Part shown: positions 37,577 through 45,130 of the stretch, in pieces | Numbering within the stretch: the stretch's first letter is position 1 | How the letters are laid out: each line of letters starts with the position of its first letter | Origin: Hydractinia symbiolongicarpus | Lineage: Eukaryota; Cnidaria; Hydrozoa; Anthoathecata; Hydractiniidae | Assembly: GCF_029227915.1 (NCBI RefSeq) | Contig: NC_079881.1 | Span: 6,946,001-7,006,000 of the forward strand | DNA length: 60,000 nt | Direction of reading: 5' to 3' | Program-made: the position numbers and the translations under genes | Notes under the pieces: generated by a model | What the model was told of the DNA's origin: nothing | Seen by the model: the letters and a program-made list of their open reading frames with translations, nothing else | The model's database searches: none

Positions 37577-37656
37577 AATTGCTTATCGGAAGTTTGCGCA
37601 TAAGACTACATTCTACTGTGGAGATAATAACCAATCAACTAATTAACTGATTATTA

Positions 37657-37697
37657 GGCGAGTATAATGCGTCATCAACTGACGCATTATACTCGCC
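37657..37697. repeat. Perfect 18-bp hairpin at insert edge
   Basis: Arms 37,657-37,674 and 37,680-37,697 are exact inverse complements around the five-base loop TCAAC. The right arm is also the start of the tRNA-like unit (repeated at 37,953), so the hairpin looks like an inverted stub of that unit. Confidence 0.9.
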
Positions 37698-37952
37698 TGT
37701 CATGATCAGAGGTCTGATCGGGGTGAACATTCTCTGTTGAGAATGAAATACGGATGTGCTATGATAATTACTCACCTATAGGTATATACACCATCCGGAT
37801 AAACTATCTGAGTTTATCACTAACATATTGCCGCACGTAGTGTAGTGGGTTCGTCTGCGACTCACAGTTCTGGGGACCGCGGATCGAATCCCGCTTACTG
37901 CTTGGCAGTATGTTAGTGATGAACAAAGTAGTTCTTCTTCAATATGACTTAC
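37682..37952 (+). mobile_element. tRNA-like foldback element, copy 1
   Basis: A 71-nt tRNA-like body (37,833-37,903) is enclosed by a 21-bp inverted repeat (37,812-37,832 and 37,904-37,924; 19 of 21 identical, the other two pair as G-T). The body has an A box TAGTGTAGTGG (37,838-37,848) and a B box GGATCGAATCC (37,881-37,891), both matching pol III consensus and 43 bp apart. A normal anticodon arm cannot be drawn with confidence. It may be a tRNA-derived SINE head or a foldback element that captured a tRNA-like promoter. It is unrelated to the surrounding tRNA-Pro modules. Confidence 0.7.
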
Positions 37953-38218
37953 ACGCATTATACTCGCCTGTCATGATCAGAGGTCTGATCGGGGTGAACA
38001 TTCTCTGTTGAGAATGAAATACGGATGTGCTATGATAAATATTCACCTATATGTATACACACCATCCGGATTAGCTATCTGAGTTCATCACTAACATATT
38101 ACCGCACGTAGTGTAGCGGGTTCGTCTGCGGCTCCCAGTTCTGGGTACCCCGGATCGAATCCTGCTCACTGCTTGGCAGTATGTTAGTGATGAACAAAGC
38201 AGTTCTTCTTCAATACAA
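37953..38218 (+). mobile_element. tRNA-like foldback element, copy 2
   Basis: Tandem copy at a 271-bp period. Inverted-repeat arms lie at 38,083-38,103 and 38,175-38,195, the A box TAGTGTAGCGG at 38,109-38,119 and the B box at 38,152-38,162. Differences from copy 1 are scattered, and both pol III boxes are kept. The satellite resumes directly after it. Confidence 0.7.
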
Positions 38219-38432
38219 CTAACAATTGCTAAAAAACATTTTGGTTGAGCTTTCTCGTGACTTGGGTTTGCATGGTTGACTTGACAATTCAAGAAGTAAT
38301 ATTCAACGTTCATGTTATGAATGTTTTGAAGAAAGAACAACATTTTTTCTGTTCTGTGTTAAGGATACTTCACGTAAGAACATGTACAAGCTGTTGCGTA
38401 AATATTTTAGACGATTCTTATGGCCTGTTGGC
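38219..38432 (+). repeat. Short plus-strand satellite remnant before second inversion
   Basis: Type B downstream spacer followed by the first 11 bases of a type A module (38,422-38,432). There the sequence jumps to the minus-strand spacer. Confidence 0.85.
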
Positions 38433-38479
38433 TTTTACAGTAGAATGTGGTCTTATGCACAAAATTGCGATAAGCAATT

Positions 38480-38551
38480 GGGCCTGTCCGGGAGATAAAC
38501 CTGCGATAACTCGCACCAGAAGGGAGAATCATACTATTACACTAACAGGCC
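38480..38551 (-). pseudogene. Type B tRNA-like module, anticodon CTG
   Basis: Full-length; the T-loop region reads GGTTTATCTCC. Confidence 0.65.
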
Positions 38552-38820
38552 ATGATGTCATTGAATCCTGCGAATGTGTCATTATAATCAGAGAGGATTA
38601 CGGAATATCTGTAGGAAAGATGTTACGAATAGCTTCGGTGTTAGCAATGCATATAGACAAAACAGAGTGTAATGTTGATTTGTGAAATTGTAAAGTAACA
38701 TTTGCGAAACGAATTCATAAAACAACTCTGTCAAGAATTCGTTTCGAGAACTGTCATTCCAGAAATCGTAATTTTTTACCGAAGGTTATAACACTTTACA
38801 CTTATGTGTGATTTGTAGTT

Positions 38821-38873
38821 GGCCTGTCCGGGAGTTGAACCCGGGACCCTTTGCACCCTAACCGAGAATCATG
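38821..38873 (-). pseudogene. Type A module, 5' end missing
   Basis: T-stem CCGGG/CCCGG is perfect with T-loop TTCAACT and loop TTAGGGT, but the 5' acceptor and most of the D-arm are replaced by unrelated spacer. Confidence 0.65.
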
Positions 38874-38999
38874 TACACTTCTTGAGTCAACCATGCACGT
38901 CCAAGACACGAGAAATCTCAACCGAGATATTTTTCCATAGGCCATAGGAATTCTTTACCGAAGGTTATAACACGTACCACTTATATGTAATTTGTAGTT

Positions 39000-39042
39000 G
39001 GGCCTGTCCGGAAGTTGAGTCCGGGTGCTCTCGCACCCTAAG
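39000..39042 (-). pseudogene. Type A module, 5' half missing
   Basis: Truncated inside the anticodon arm. It shares the paired T-stem variant CCGGA/TCCGG with the module at 39,591. Confidence 0.65.
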
Positions 39043-39249
39043 TATCCATAACACAGAAGACAAAAAATGTTGTTCTTTCTTCATTCATAACAAGAATGTT
39101 GAATATTGTTTCCTGAATTGTCGAGCCAACCATGCAAATCCAATCACAAGAATGCTCAACCAAAATATTTTTCAGAAATTGTCAGTTAATTGGTGATTAC
39201 CTTTAACAGTAGAATGTGGTGTTATGCACAAATTTGCGATAAGTAATTG

Positions 39250-39321
39250 GGCTAGTCCGGGAGTTTAACCGGCAACATCTCGCACTTGAAGAGAGAATCA
39301 TACTACTAGACTAACAGGCCA
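39250..39321 (-). pseudogene. Type B tRNA-like module, anticodon CAA
   Basis: Loop TTCAAGT gives a CAA anticodon (leucine type). Confidence 0.6.
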
Positions 39322-39590
39322 GGATATCATTGAAACATGCGAATGTATCATTATATTCAGAGAGGATTACTGAATATCGGGAGGAAAGAGGTTACAAATT
39401 GCTTCGTTGTGTGCAATGCATATAGATAGAAGGGAATGTAAAGTTGATTTCTTAAATTGTAAAGTAACATTTGCGAAACGAATTCATAAAACAACTCTGT
39501 CAAGAATTTACTTCGAGAAATGTTAATCCAGAGATCGTAAATTCTTTACCGAAGGTTATAACACGTACCACTTATATCTGATTTGTAATT

Positions 39591-39662
39591 GGGCCTGTCC
39601 GGAAGTTGAGTCCGGGTGCTCTCGCACTCTAAGCGAAGATCATACCACTAGACCAACAGGCC
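39591..39662 (-). tRNA. Complete tRNA cloverleaf with AGA anticodon on a tRNA-Pro body
   Basis: 72 nt. The acceptor GGCCTGT/ACAGGCC is perfect, and the anticodon stem TTCGC/GCGAG pairs fully with one T-G. The T-stem CCGGA/TCCGG is perfect through a paired change at 53 and 61. Loop TTAGAGT reads AGA (serine type). The A box is perfect; the B-box region GACTCAACTTC differs from consensus at three sites. No long variable arm is present, so it is not a true tRNA-Ser. It is the only full copy seen with these three stems fully paired. Confidence 0.5.
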
Positions 39663-40238
39663 ACAGGAATCGTCTAAGTTATTTACGCAACAGCTTGTAC
39701 ATGGTCTTACCTGTAATATCCATAACACAGAAGATAAAAGATGTTGTTCTTTCTTCAAGACATTCATAACATGAATGTTGAATATTATTTCTTCAATTGT
39801 TGAGTCAACCATGCATGTCCAAGACACGAGAAATCTCAACCAAGATATTTTTCCGCAATTGTCAGTTGATTATTTATTACCTTTTACAGAAGAATGTGTT
39901 CCTATGCACAAGTTTAACTTGTGACATCACGCACCTGAAGCGAGAATCACACTACTAGACCAAACAGGCCAGAATATCATGGAAACCTGCGAGTGTGTCA
40001 TTATGTGCAGAAAGGTGTACTGAATATGTGTAATAAAGAGGTTGCAAATAGCTTCGTTGTGGGCAAAGCATATAGACAAGACGGAGTGTAATTTTGATTT
40101 GTGAAATTGTAGAGTAACATTTGAGAAACGAATTCAAAAGGCAATTCTGTAAGAAATCATTTCGAGAATTGTCTTTCCGGAGATAATAAATTCTTTACCG
40201 AAGGTTATAACACTTGCCACTTAGTGTGATTAGTATTT

Positions 40239-40311
40239 GCGACTGTCCGAGAATTTAACCCTGGATCCTCTCGCACCCTAACCGAGTATCATACCACTAT
40301 ACCAACAAGCC
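40239..40311 (-). pseudogene. Type A tRNA-Pro(AGG)-like module, diverged
   Basis: 73 nt with a one-base insertion near the T-arm; loop TTAGGGT survives. Confidence 0.6.
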
Positions 40312-40576
40312 TCAGGAATCGTCTAAATTATTTATGCAACAGCTTGTACATGGGCTTACGTGAAGTATCCATAACACAGAAGACAAAAAATGCTGTTCTT
40401 TCTTCAAAACATTCATAACATGAATGTTGAATATTATTTCCTGAATTGTCAAGCCAACCATGCAAGTCCAATCACAAGAATGCTCAACCAAAATATTTTT
40501 CAGCAATTGTCAGTTGATTGGTTATTACCTTCTACAGTAGAATGTGGTGTTATTCACAAATTTCCGATAAGCAATT

Positions 40577-40649
40577 GGGCCTGTCCGGGAGTTGTACCCG
40601 CCCCCTCTCGCCCAGCGAAACGAGAATCATAAAACGAGACCAACAGGCC
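40577..40649 (-). pseudogene. Diverged tRNA-like module with altered anticodon arm
   Basis: Acceptor intact, but the anticodon loop is eight bases (TTCGCTGG) and the D-arm is changed (GTCTCGTTTTATG). Confidence 0.6.
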
Positions 40650-41128
40650 GCGGGAATCCTGTAAAGTATGTACGGTACAGCCTCTCTCTTTCATATAAAA
40701 CATTTGATAACATAGACGACAAAGAACTTGTTCCTTCTTCGAAACATCCATGACATGAATGTTGAAGATGATTTCTTGAAATGTCAAAATAAACTTGCAA
40801 ATCAAATTCATGGAAGAAGTCTTTTAAGAATACTTTTTGAAAATTATCAGGTAACAGGACATTACCTCCCTACAGCAGAAAATTGTGCTTTTCACTAACG
40901 TATATTAAGTAGTTGGCTATGTCTAGGAGTTGAACCCGAGAATTCTAGAATCTAAAGTTATACATAAAATGGATGTTAAATACGTTTTCTTGAAATGTCG
41001 AAATAATTTGGGCAATCGAATTCACGAAAGAAATCATTCAAGAATTTTTTTTGAAAATTGTCAGTTCATAGAACATTACCTCCTCAAAGGAGAATTTTGT
41101 GATTTGGATAAACGTATAAGTGAGTTAT

Positions 41129-41200
41129 TGGGTCGTCCGGGAGTTGAATCCGGGACCTCTACCACCCGAAGCGAGAAGTATACCACTAGACCAATAGGCC
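41129..41200 (-). pseudogene. tRNA-Pro(CGG)-like module, last of the array
   Basis: Loop TTCGGGT reads CGG, a proline anticodon. T-loop TTCAACT and A box TGGTCTAGTGG are intact. The acceptor strands GGCCTAT and ACGACCC pair poorly, and the anticodon stem has two mismatches. It may be closer to the founding tRNA than the internal copies. Confidence 0.55.
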
Positions 41201-41250
41201 ATGAAGTCCGTGGGAAGTGCGAGTGTAACAATCTATGCAGCGTGTTTTTC

Positions 41251-41740
41251 TGTCTATTCATTGCGATGACGTCAAAATGAGCATATCCACAACAAGGAGT
41301 TTAAAGTTGATGTATTGATTCGTCAAGTAAGGTCTGATAATCGAAATGATTGAAGAAATCCGTTAAGAATTCTAACTGTGTAAGTTTTGCTGATAAAGCC
41401 AGACTACATAATTTCTGGTGCCAAGTTCATTCCACTATAACTAAAGTGCTTGACTTGAGTTGGCTCTTTAACCACCATAAAGTGTGAGAGATCCCTTCAG
41501 AAAAGTAACCCTAGTGCTAAAGGTCAAGGTAAATTTGAAAACAAGGTAAAGAGACCTTCCCGAACACGTCACATGAATTCCCTTGTCCCTCAGTAATTCT
41601 TAAATGATTTTGTTATAAAGTAAATAGTCGTATTGAAAGTAAACAAAAAGTAAACAAATAATTTTTCTGAAAAAAAGTTTATAAAAAACAGAATCTCGGG
41701 TGACGATAACTTGGTCTCCAGTCTCGAGTCTTGGTACCGT
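41251..41740. other. Unassigned sequence between satellite and transposon
   Basis: Non-repetitive and AT-rich. No convincing ORF, RNA gene or repeat was found here. Confidence 0.6.
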
Positions 41741-41779
41741 GGCAGATTAGGACAACTATATCTTACTTCAACCGTAATA

Positions 41780-41976
41780 TAGGCCGCTTGTTCGAAACAA
41801 GCAGCCGCGTATCAAAACTGGAGGCCGCATGTTCAGGACTGGTGGCCACGTGAATCAAACAATCTGGTCCTGCAAATACACAACGGAGTCTGTGTTTTAT
41901 GCCATATGAAATTCCGGCGGCCGATAAGTATAATCAGCGGCCGCTGGCTTGAAATGAGCGGCCGCTTGTTTCAATA
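41780..41976. repeat. GCGGCCGC minisatellite, left subterminal
   Basis: Imperfect units of about 20-30 bp built on GCGGCCGC followed by a GTTTCAA-like block. It is strikingly GC-rich for this region. Confidence 0.75.
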
Positions 41977-42595
41977 GGCAATGGGATATCGGCAAAAACA
42001 CACATACTTATTTACATCTCGACCTTCAAGATTGCAACCAGCGACGATGCCAATTCGTACACGAAGGTACTGATATTTTAAATTTAATTGGGTATTTATG
42101 CTGGCATACATTAAGTTTTTTTGGAATAAATTTTTATCAGATAGTGTGTTTTTTTATAGATTGACTAATTTTTATGTGCACTATGTCTATGGATTATGTC
42201 CGAGAGATTGAGAATAGCTACTGATTTTGGTGCAGGATTTGGTTGTGCTTAATGTATTTACTTTATGAAACTATTTTTTTCTTTTGTTACTGATTTGGTC
42301 GAAGTTTTATATTTTAGTAACTTTTTTTATATTAAGTCCCTTTCGACACTTTTCCACCTGATTTTAAGGGTATCTTTTGTTAGATTTTTGTTCTTTTTAT
42401 AATTCTTTGATACTGTGAGAGAAGTCTCTCTGCCTTTTAAGCTCCACCCTTTGACAAATTTGTTTTTATAAATATGCGTGAAAGAATATCTGATATTAAT
42501 TTTTAAGAAGATATATACCGTAAAAACACTGTATACAACTATACTTGTCTATTTCTTGTACAAAAGCAGTTTTACGTAAAGGTCGAGTGCTGTCT

Positions 42596-42983
42596 TTACA
42601 TCTCTCTTCTATAATTCTTTTTTTGTAAATAACACTCAATCAATTCGTGAATTTCGACATCCTTAGCAATAGGACAGTGCTGAATTCCCATGACATTCTC
42701 TGGAACGGCTATATTACTATCAGTAATATCGCAGCCTTGGTCGTGGTACACAATTTGAGTAGGAATTGCATAAATTAAATATGGTTTTTCCCTAGGCGCC
42801 GATAATGATTGTCAGCCCAAACTTTTGAAGCAAGTACCGGCAAGTTGTAATAGCTCTCTTGTGCACAAAATTCAATATGCTGCACATCTCAATAATTGTC
42901 AATTTTATTTGATTCCTATAATACTTGACCAGTTCTTCGTCGTTTTGATTAGAAGCGACACGTTCATGCAGTAAAGAATGCAT
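42596..42983 (-). pseudogene. Integrase-type transposase remnant, catalytic core deleted
   Basis: Two reading frames abut. The first (42,983 to 42,795) begins with ATG and contains a helix-turn-helix-like pattern (LVKYYRNQIK near residue 18, then ITTCRYLLQKFGL), typical of the N-terminal DNA-binding part of eukaryotic IS3EU-type integrases. After a stop, a 65-residue frame (42,793 to 42,596) starts with PYLIYAIP and contains HCPIAKDVEIHELIE, resembling the C-terminal tail of the same proteins (pattern RPDxxYxxPE, then PCDxDVxxL). The roughly 250-residue D,D,E core expected between them is absent, so the element cannot encode its own transposase. An unrelated ORF is the alternative. Confidence 0.45.
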
Positions 42984-43095
42984 CGCGATAGTGAAGATAC
43001 GTCCAAAAAGGGTGTGCTATGGTCAAATCGACTATTTTACGGACCACGCTAAATATTAAACAGACCAGAAGATGGCCAAAAAAGAATTTCAGACA

Positions 43096-43252
43096 CGCGG
43101 CCGCCTCTTTCAAAATAGCAGCCGCCAGTTAATACAAGCGCCCGCTAATTTCGACCCAAACTGGCGGGTGCTAGGCTTGAAAAAGCGGTCGCTAGTTTCA
43201 ATACGCGGTTGTTTGGTCGAAACAGGCGGGCGCTTGATTGCAACAGCGGCGG
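43096..43252. repeat. GCGGCCGC minisatellite, right subterminal
   Basis: Same motif family and orientation as at 41,780, more diverged (GCGGTCGC, GCGGGCGC). Confidence 0.7.
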
Positions 43253-43283
43253 ATGAAGTAAGATGGAGTTGTTCTAATAAGCC

Positions 43284-43458
43284 ATATAGTTGAAAATAGC
43301 GACGGAAAAACGATTTTACCATCACTGCAGCTTCCTTTTGTACTAAATCATTCACCTTCGGGGCGTGTTTAATTAAAACTCTGTCTACATAACCTTCATT
43401 CATTCATAAGTAAATGGTATTTTTATCCAGCATAAACTTCTGCATTAGTAACTTCCTA
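43284..43458. other. Unassigned spacer
   Basis: Nothing recognisable lies between the two transposon remnants. Confidence 0.5.
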
Positions 43459-43720
43459 AAGCAGGATTTACACGATTCAACTAGGTTAAATCCAAAATTT
43501 GAAACATGTAAGTGTAAACAGCCTTTCAGCTTAGTTGTAAATTTCATTGAAGTGCTTTCAGTTATAAAAGAAAAATAAACTTAGGATTACATCCCACATC
43601 CGCTATAGTAACTTCCTTTCAACGTGTTGACAAATTAGAGCAGTGCTTCAACTGATTGAAGCACTGCTCTGCTCAATTTGTTATAGCAACTCAATTAGTT
43701 GAGTCATGTAAACACTGCTT
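43459..43720. mobile_element. MITE, 262 bp
   Basis: Imperfect terminal inverted repeats of about 29 bp (left starts AAGCAGGATTTACACGATTC, right is its near complement). A central hairpin has 15-bp perfect arms around CTGA (43,647-43,680). There is no coding capacity, and the target-site duplication is unclear. Confidence 0.65.
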
Positions 43721-44208
43721 AAAAGCAACTTATACTTCGGTTCCCATTAGGCATTAACTATGACTTATAAGCGCCCTGTCTCCGACAATGCAAAGTTATA
43801 TTTTTTTATTTCGAGTAGAACATTGATATATCAACCTAAATAAAGATTTAACAGCCGCAACACTTTAATTAACTCTGTGATTAACGTCAAAATTTTTGCT
43901 TTTAATCATTCCACTAATTGGTTTTTTTTTTCCACTTACAAGTTCGGCCTTCCGCACGTCAATGTTGTATGAATTACTAATGCTTATATTACGTTGACAA
44001 TGCGATGCGTCCCTATTTTCAGTGTGATTGCTAATTCAATCAAGCTGTGTAGTTAATGTCAATATCACTTTTAAGTCTCGAGTTTGCTTACTGCTATTTT
44101 GAAATTTCTAACGCTTTTCGGTTACACCACTATGTCTATTGTTTAATCGAATGGTCCCCACCGCTGGATCTGACCACCTCCATCACTATATATCATCGTT
44201 AGTTATCT
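43721..44208. other. Unassigned AT-rich spacer
   Basis: No ORF, RNA or repeat could be supported. Confidence 0.5.
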
Positions 44209-45130
44209 TTAACCCTATTTGGTATGGGCTTTTTTGTCCCTTGTAAGTATGGGGGGGAGTGCCCGCGGGCTGTAACTTTTGTTCGGTTTGGTTTTAAGTG
44301 ACGAAACTTGGCCCAAAGAAGCATCAATATGTTGTGACTTAATTAGTGACAAAATATTTAGGTTGACATGTGATCACAAGAAGTGATGACATCATAATGA
44401 GACAATGGTTGACGAACATGTGTCTTTCTTGGAAATTCTCTTTTTTATCTTTTTTAAAACTATTTACAGTACTAGTCATTAAAAAAGTAATATAAGAATG
44501 TAAGATATTATTAGGAACATTAACAGGTGGTATAAAGAGAAAGGATTTCTCTAAGCAGAAAATGGAAATCGATCAAAATCTTTAAGAATTTTTTTGAAAA
44601 ACATATATTTGAGAACCTTAGTGTTAGTACCTGTCATGGAATAAAACTTTGTATATCTATTAGCACTTACGTCAGTAGCTACTCAATAAAGACAATTTGG
44701 ATTGACATGGGACAAAATGACCTATGACATTATCATATGACAATAGAAATAGAGAAATAGGAAATTACAAATATTTTGGTCTGTAAATTACCAATATTCC
44801 GGTCTGCAAATTACACAGTATGCATGTCACTATTGTATGATGACTTTTTGTCACTATCACATACATAATCCCATATTCATACAACTGGTTAGTTTAGAAA
44901 GCATTTATTTTTAGCACTACAATAAAAAAAGTTGATATGGCCACCTGTCAAAAAGGAGAAAGTGACATTGACAGGACAATTTTCGGAAATATTTTTTTTT
45001 ATTTTCCGAACGTCCAATAAAATTTAGGAAAAGTCACAAAATTTCAGGTAATTTCATACAGTATTTAAAAAGTTATTAGACTTTGAAAATGCTGCGGGCA
45101 CTTTATGCCCCCCATACCAAATAGGGTTAA
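44209..45130. mobile_element. piggyBac-type non-autonomous element with TTAA duplication
   Basis: The element (44,213-45,126) starts CCCTATTTGGTATGGG and ends with the exact complement CCCATACCAAATAGGG. TTAA flanks both sides (44,209-44,212 and 45,127-45,130), the diagnostic piggyBac target duplication. A subterminal block GTGCCCGCGG/CTGCGGGCAC is also inverted. The interior has no transposase ORF. Confidence 0.85.

Larger units (their letters stand above)
5493..37632 (+). repeat. tRNA-Pro-derived satellite array, main plus-strand segment
   Basis: About 32 kb of the same dimer, now on the plus strand; from 17,060 to 25,061 the spacing of type A starts is 666 or 667 bp. Type B copies that lack the 3' acceptor strand begin at 6274, 6798, 8306, 8947, 9471, 10328, 10995, 11660, 12628, 13245, 13912, 14577, 15546, 16213, 16879, 17402, 18069, 18735, 19402, 20069, 20736, 21403, 22069, 22736, 23403, 24070, 24736, 25388, 26054, 26721, 27387, 28566, 29233, 30412, 33115, 33780, 34306, 35652, 36317 and 36841 (each about 66 nt). 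Type A copies reduced to the first 11 or so bases, fused to the distal spacer, begin at 6599, 7123, 9272, 9796, 12953, 28368, 30214, 34105 and 36642. Local spacer deletions occur near 8,797, 13,072, 17,000 and 25,215. Confidence 0.93.
38433..41250 (-). repeat. tRNA-Pro satellite, right minus-strand segment, diverged edge
   Basis: The dimer is recognisable but increasingly diverged toward 41,250, with truncated modules, lost spacer blocks and changed anticodons. From about 40,650 only patches of the consensus remain, such as the CATTCATGACATGAATG-like palindrome near 40,750. A type B copy without its 3' acceptor lies at 39,911-39,970, and a type A remnant at 40,914-40,963. Confidence 0.85.
41741..43283 (-). 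mobile_element. TIR DNA transposon, internally deleted (IS3EU-like)
   Basis: Terminal inverted repeats of 34 bp lie at 41,741-41,774 and 43,250-43,283 and match at 28 of 34 positions (core ATCTTACTTCA). Just inside both ends are GC-rich minisatellites around GCGGCCGC. The interior carries, on the minus strand, the front and tail of an integrase-like protein with the catalytic middle missing. No convincing target-site duplication was found. The family assignment rests on the protein pattern remembered from eukaryotic IS3EU integrases and is inference. Confidence 0.65.

Noticed and set aside
1-37632. CRISPR-like array (regularly spaced repeats)
   Set aside because: Modules and spacers are both repeated, the period is 333/667 bp and the repeats fold as tRNA; the genome is eukaryotic.
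93-41261. Many similar ORFs of 60-150 codons in both strands of the array, some with recurrent motifs such as WACPGVE or FLQNIHNMNVEYYFLNC
   Set aside because: They read through the tRNA modules and spacer of a repeated sequence. Their similarity is that of the satellite DNA, both strands and several frames are open, and they break wherever a module has an indel.
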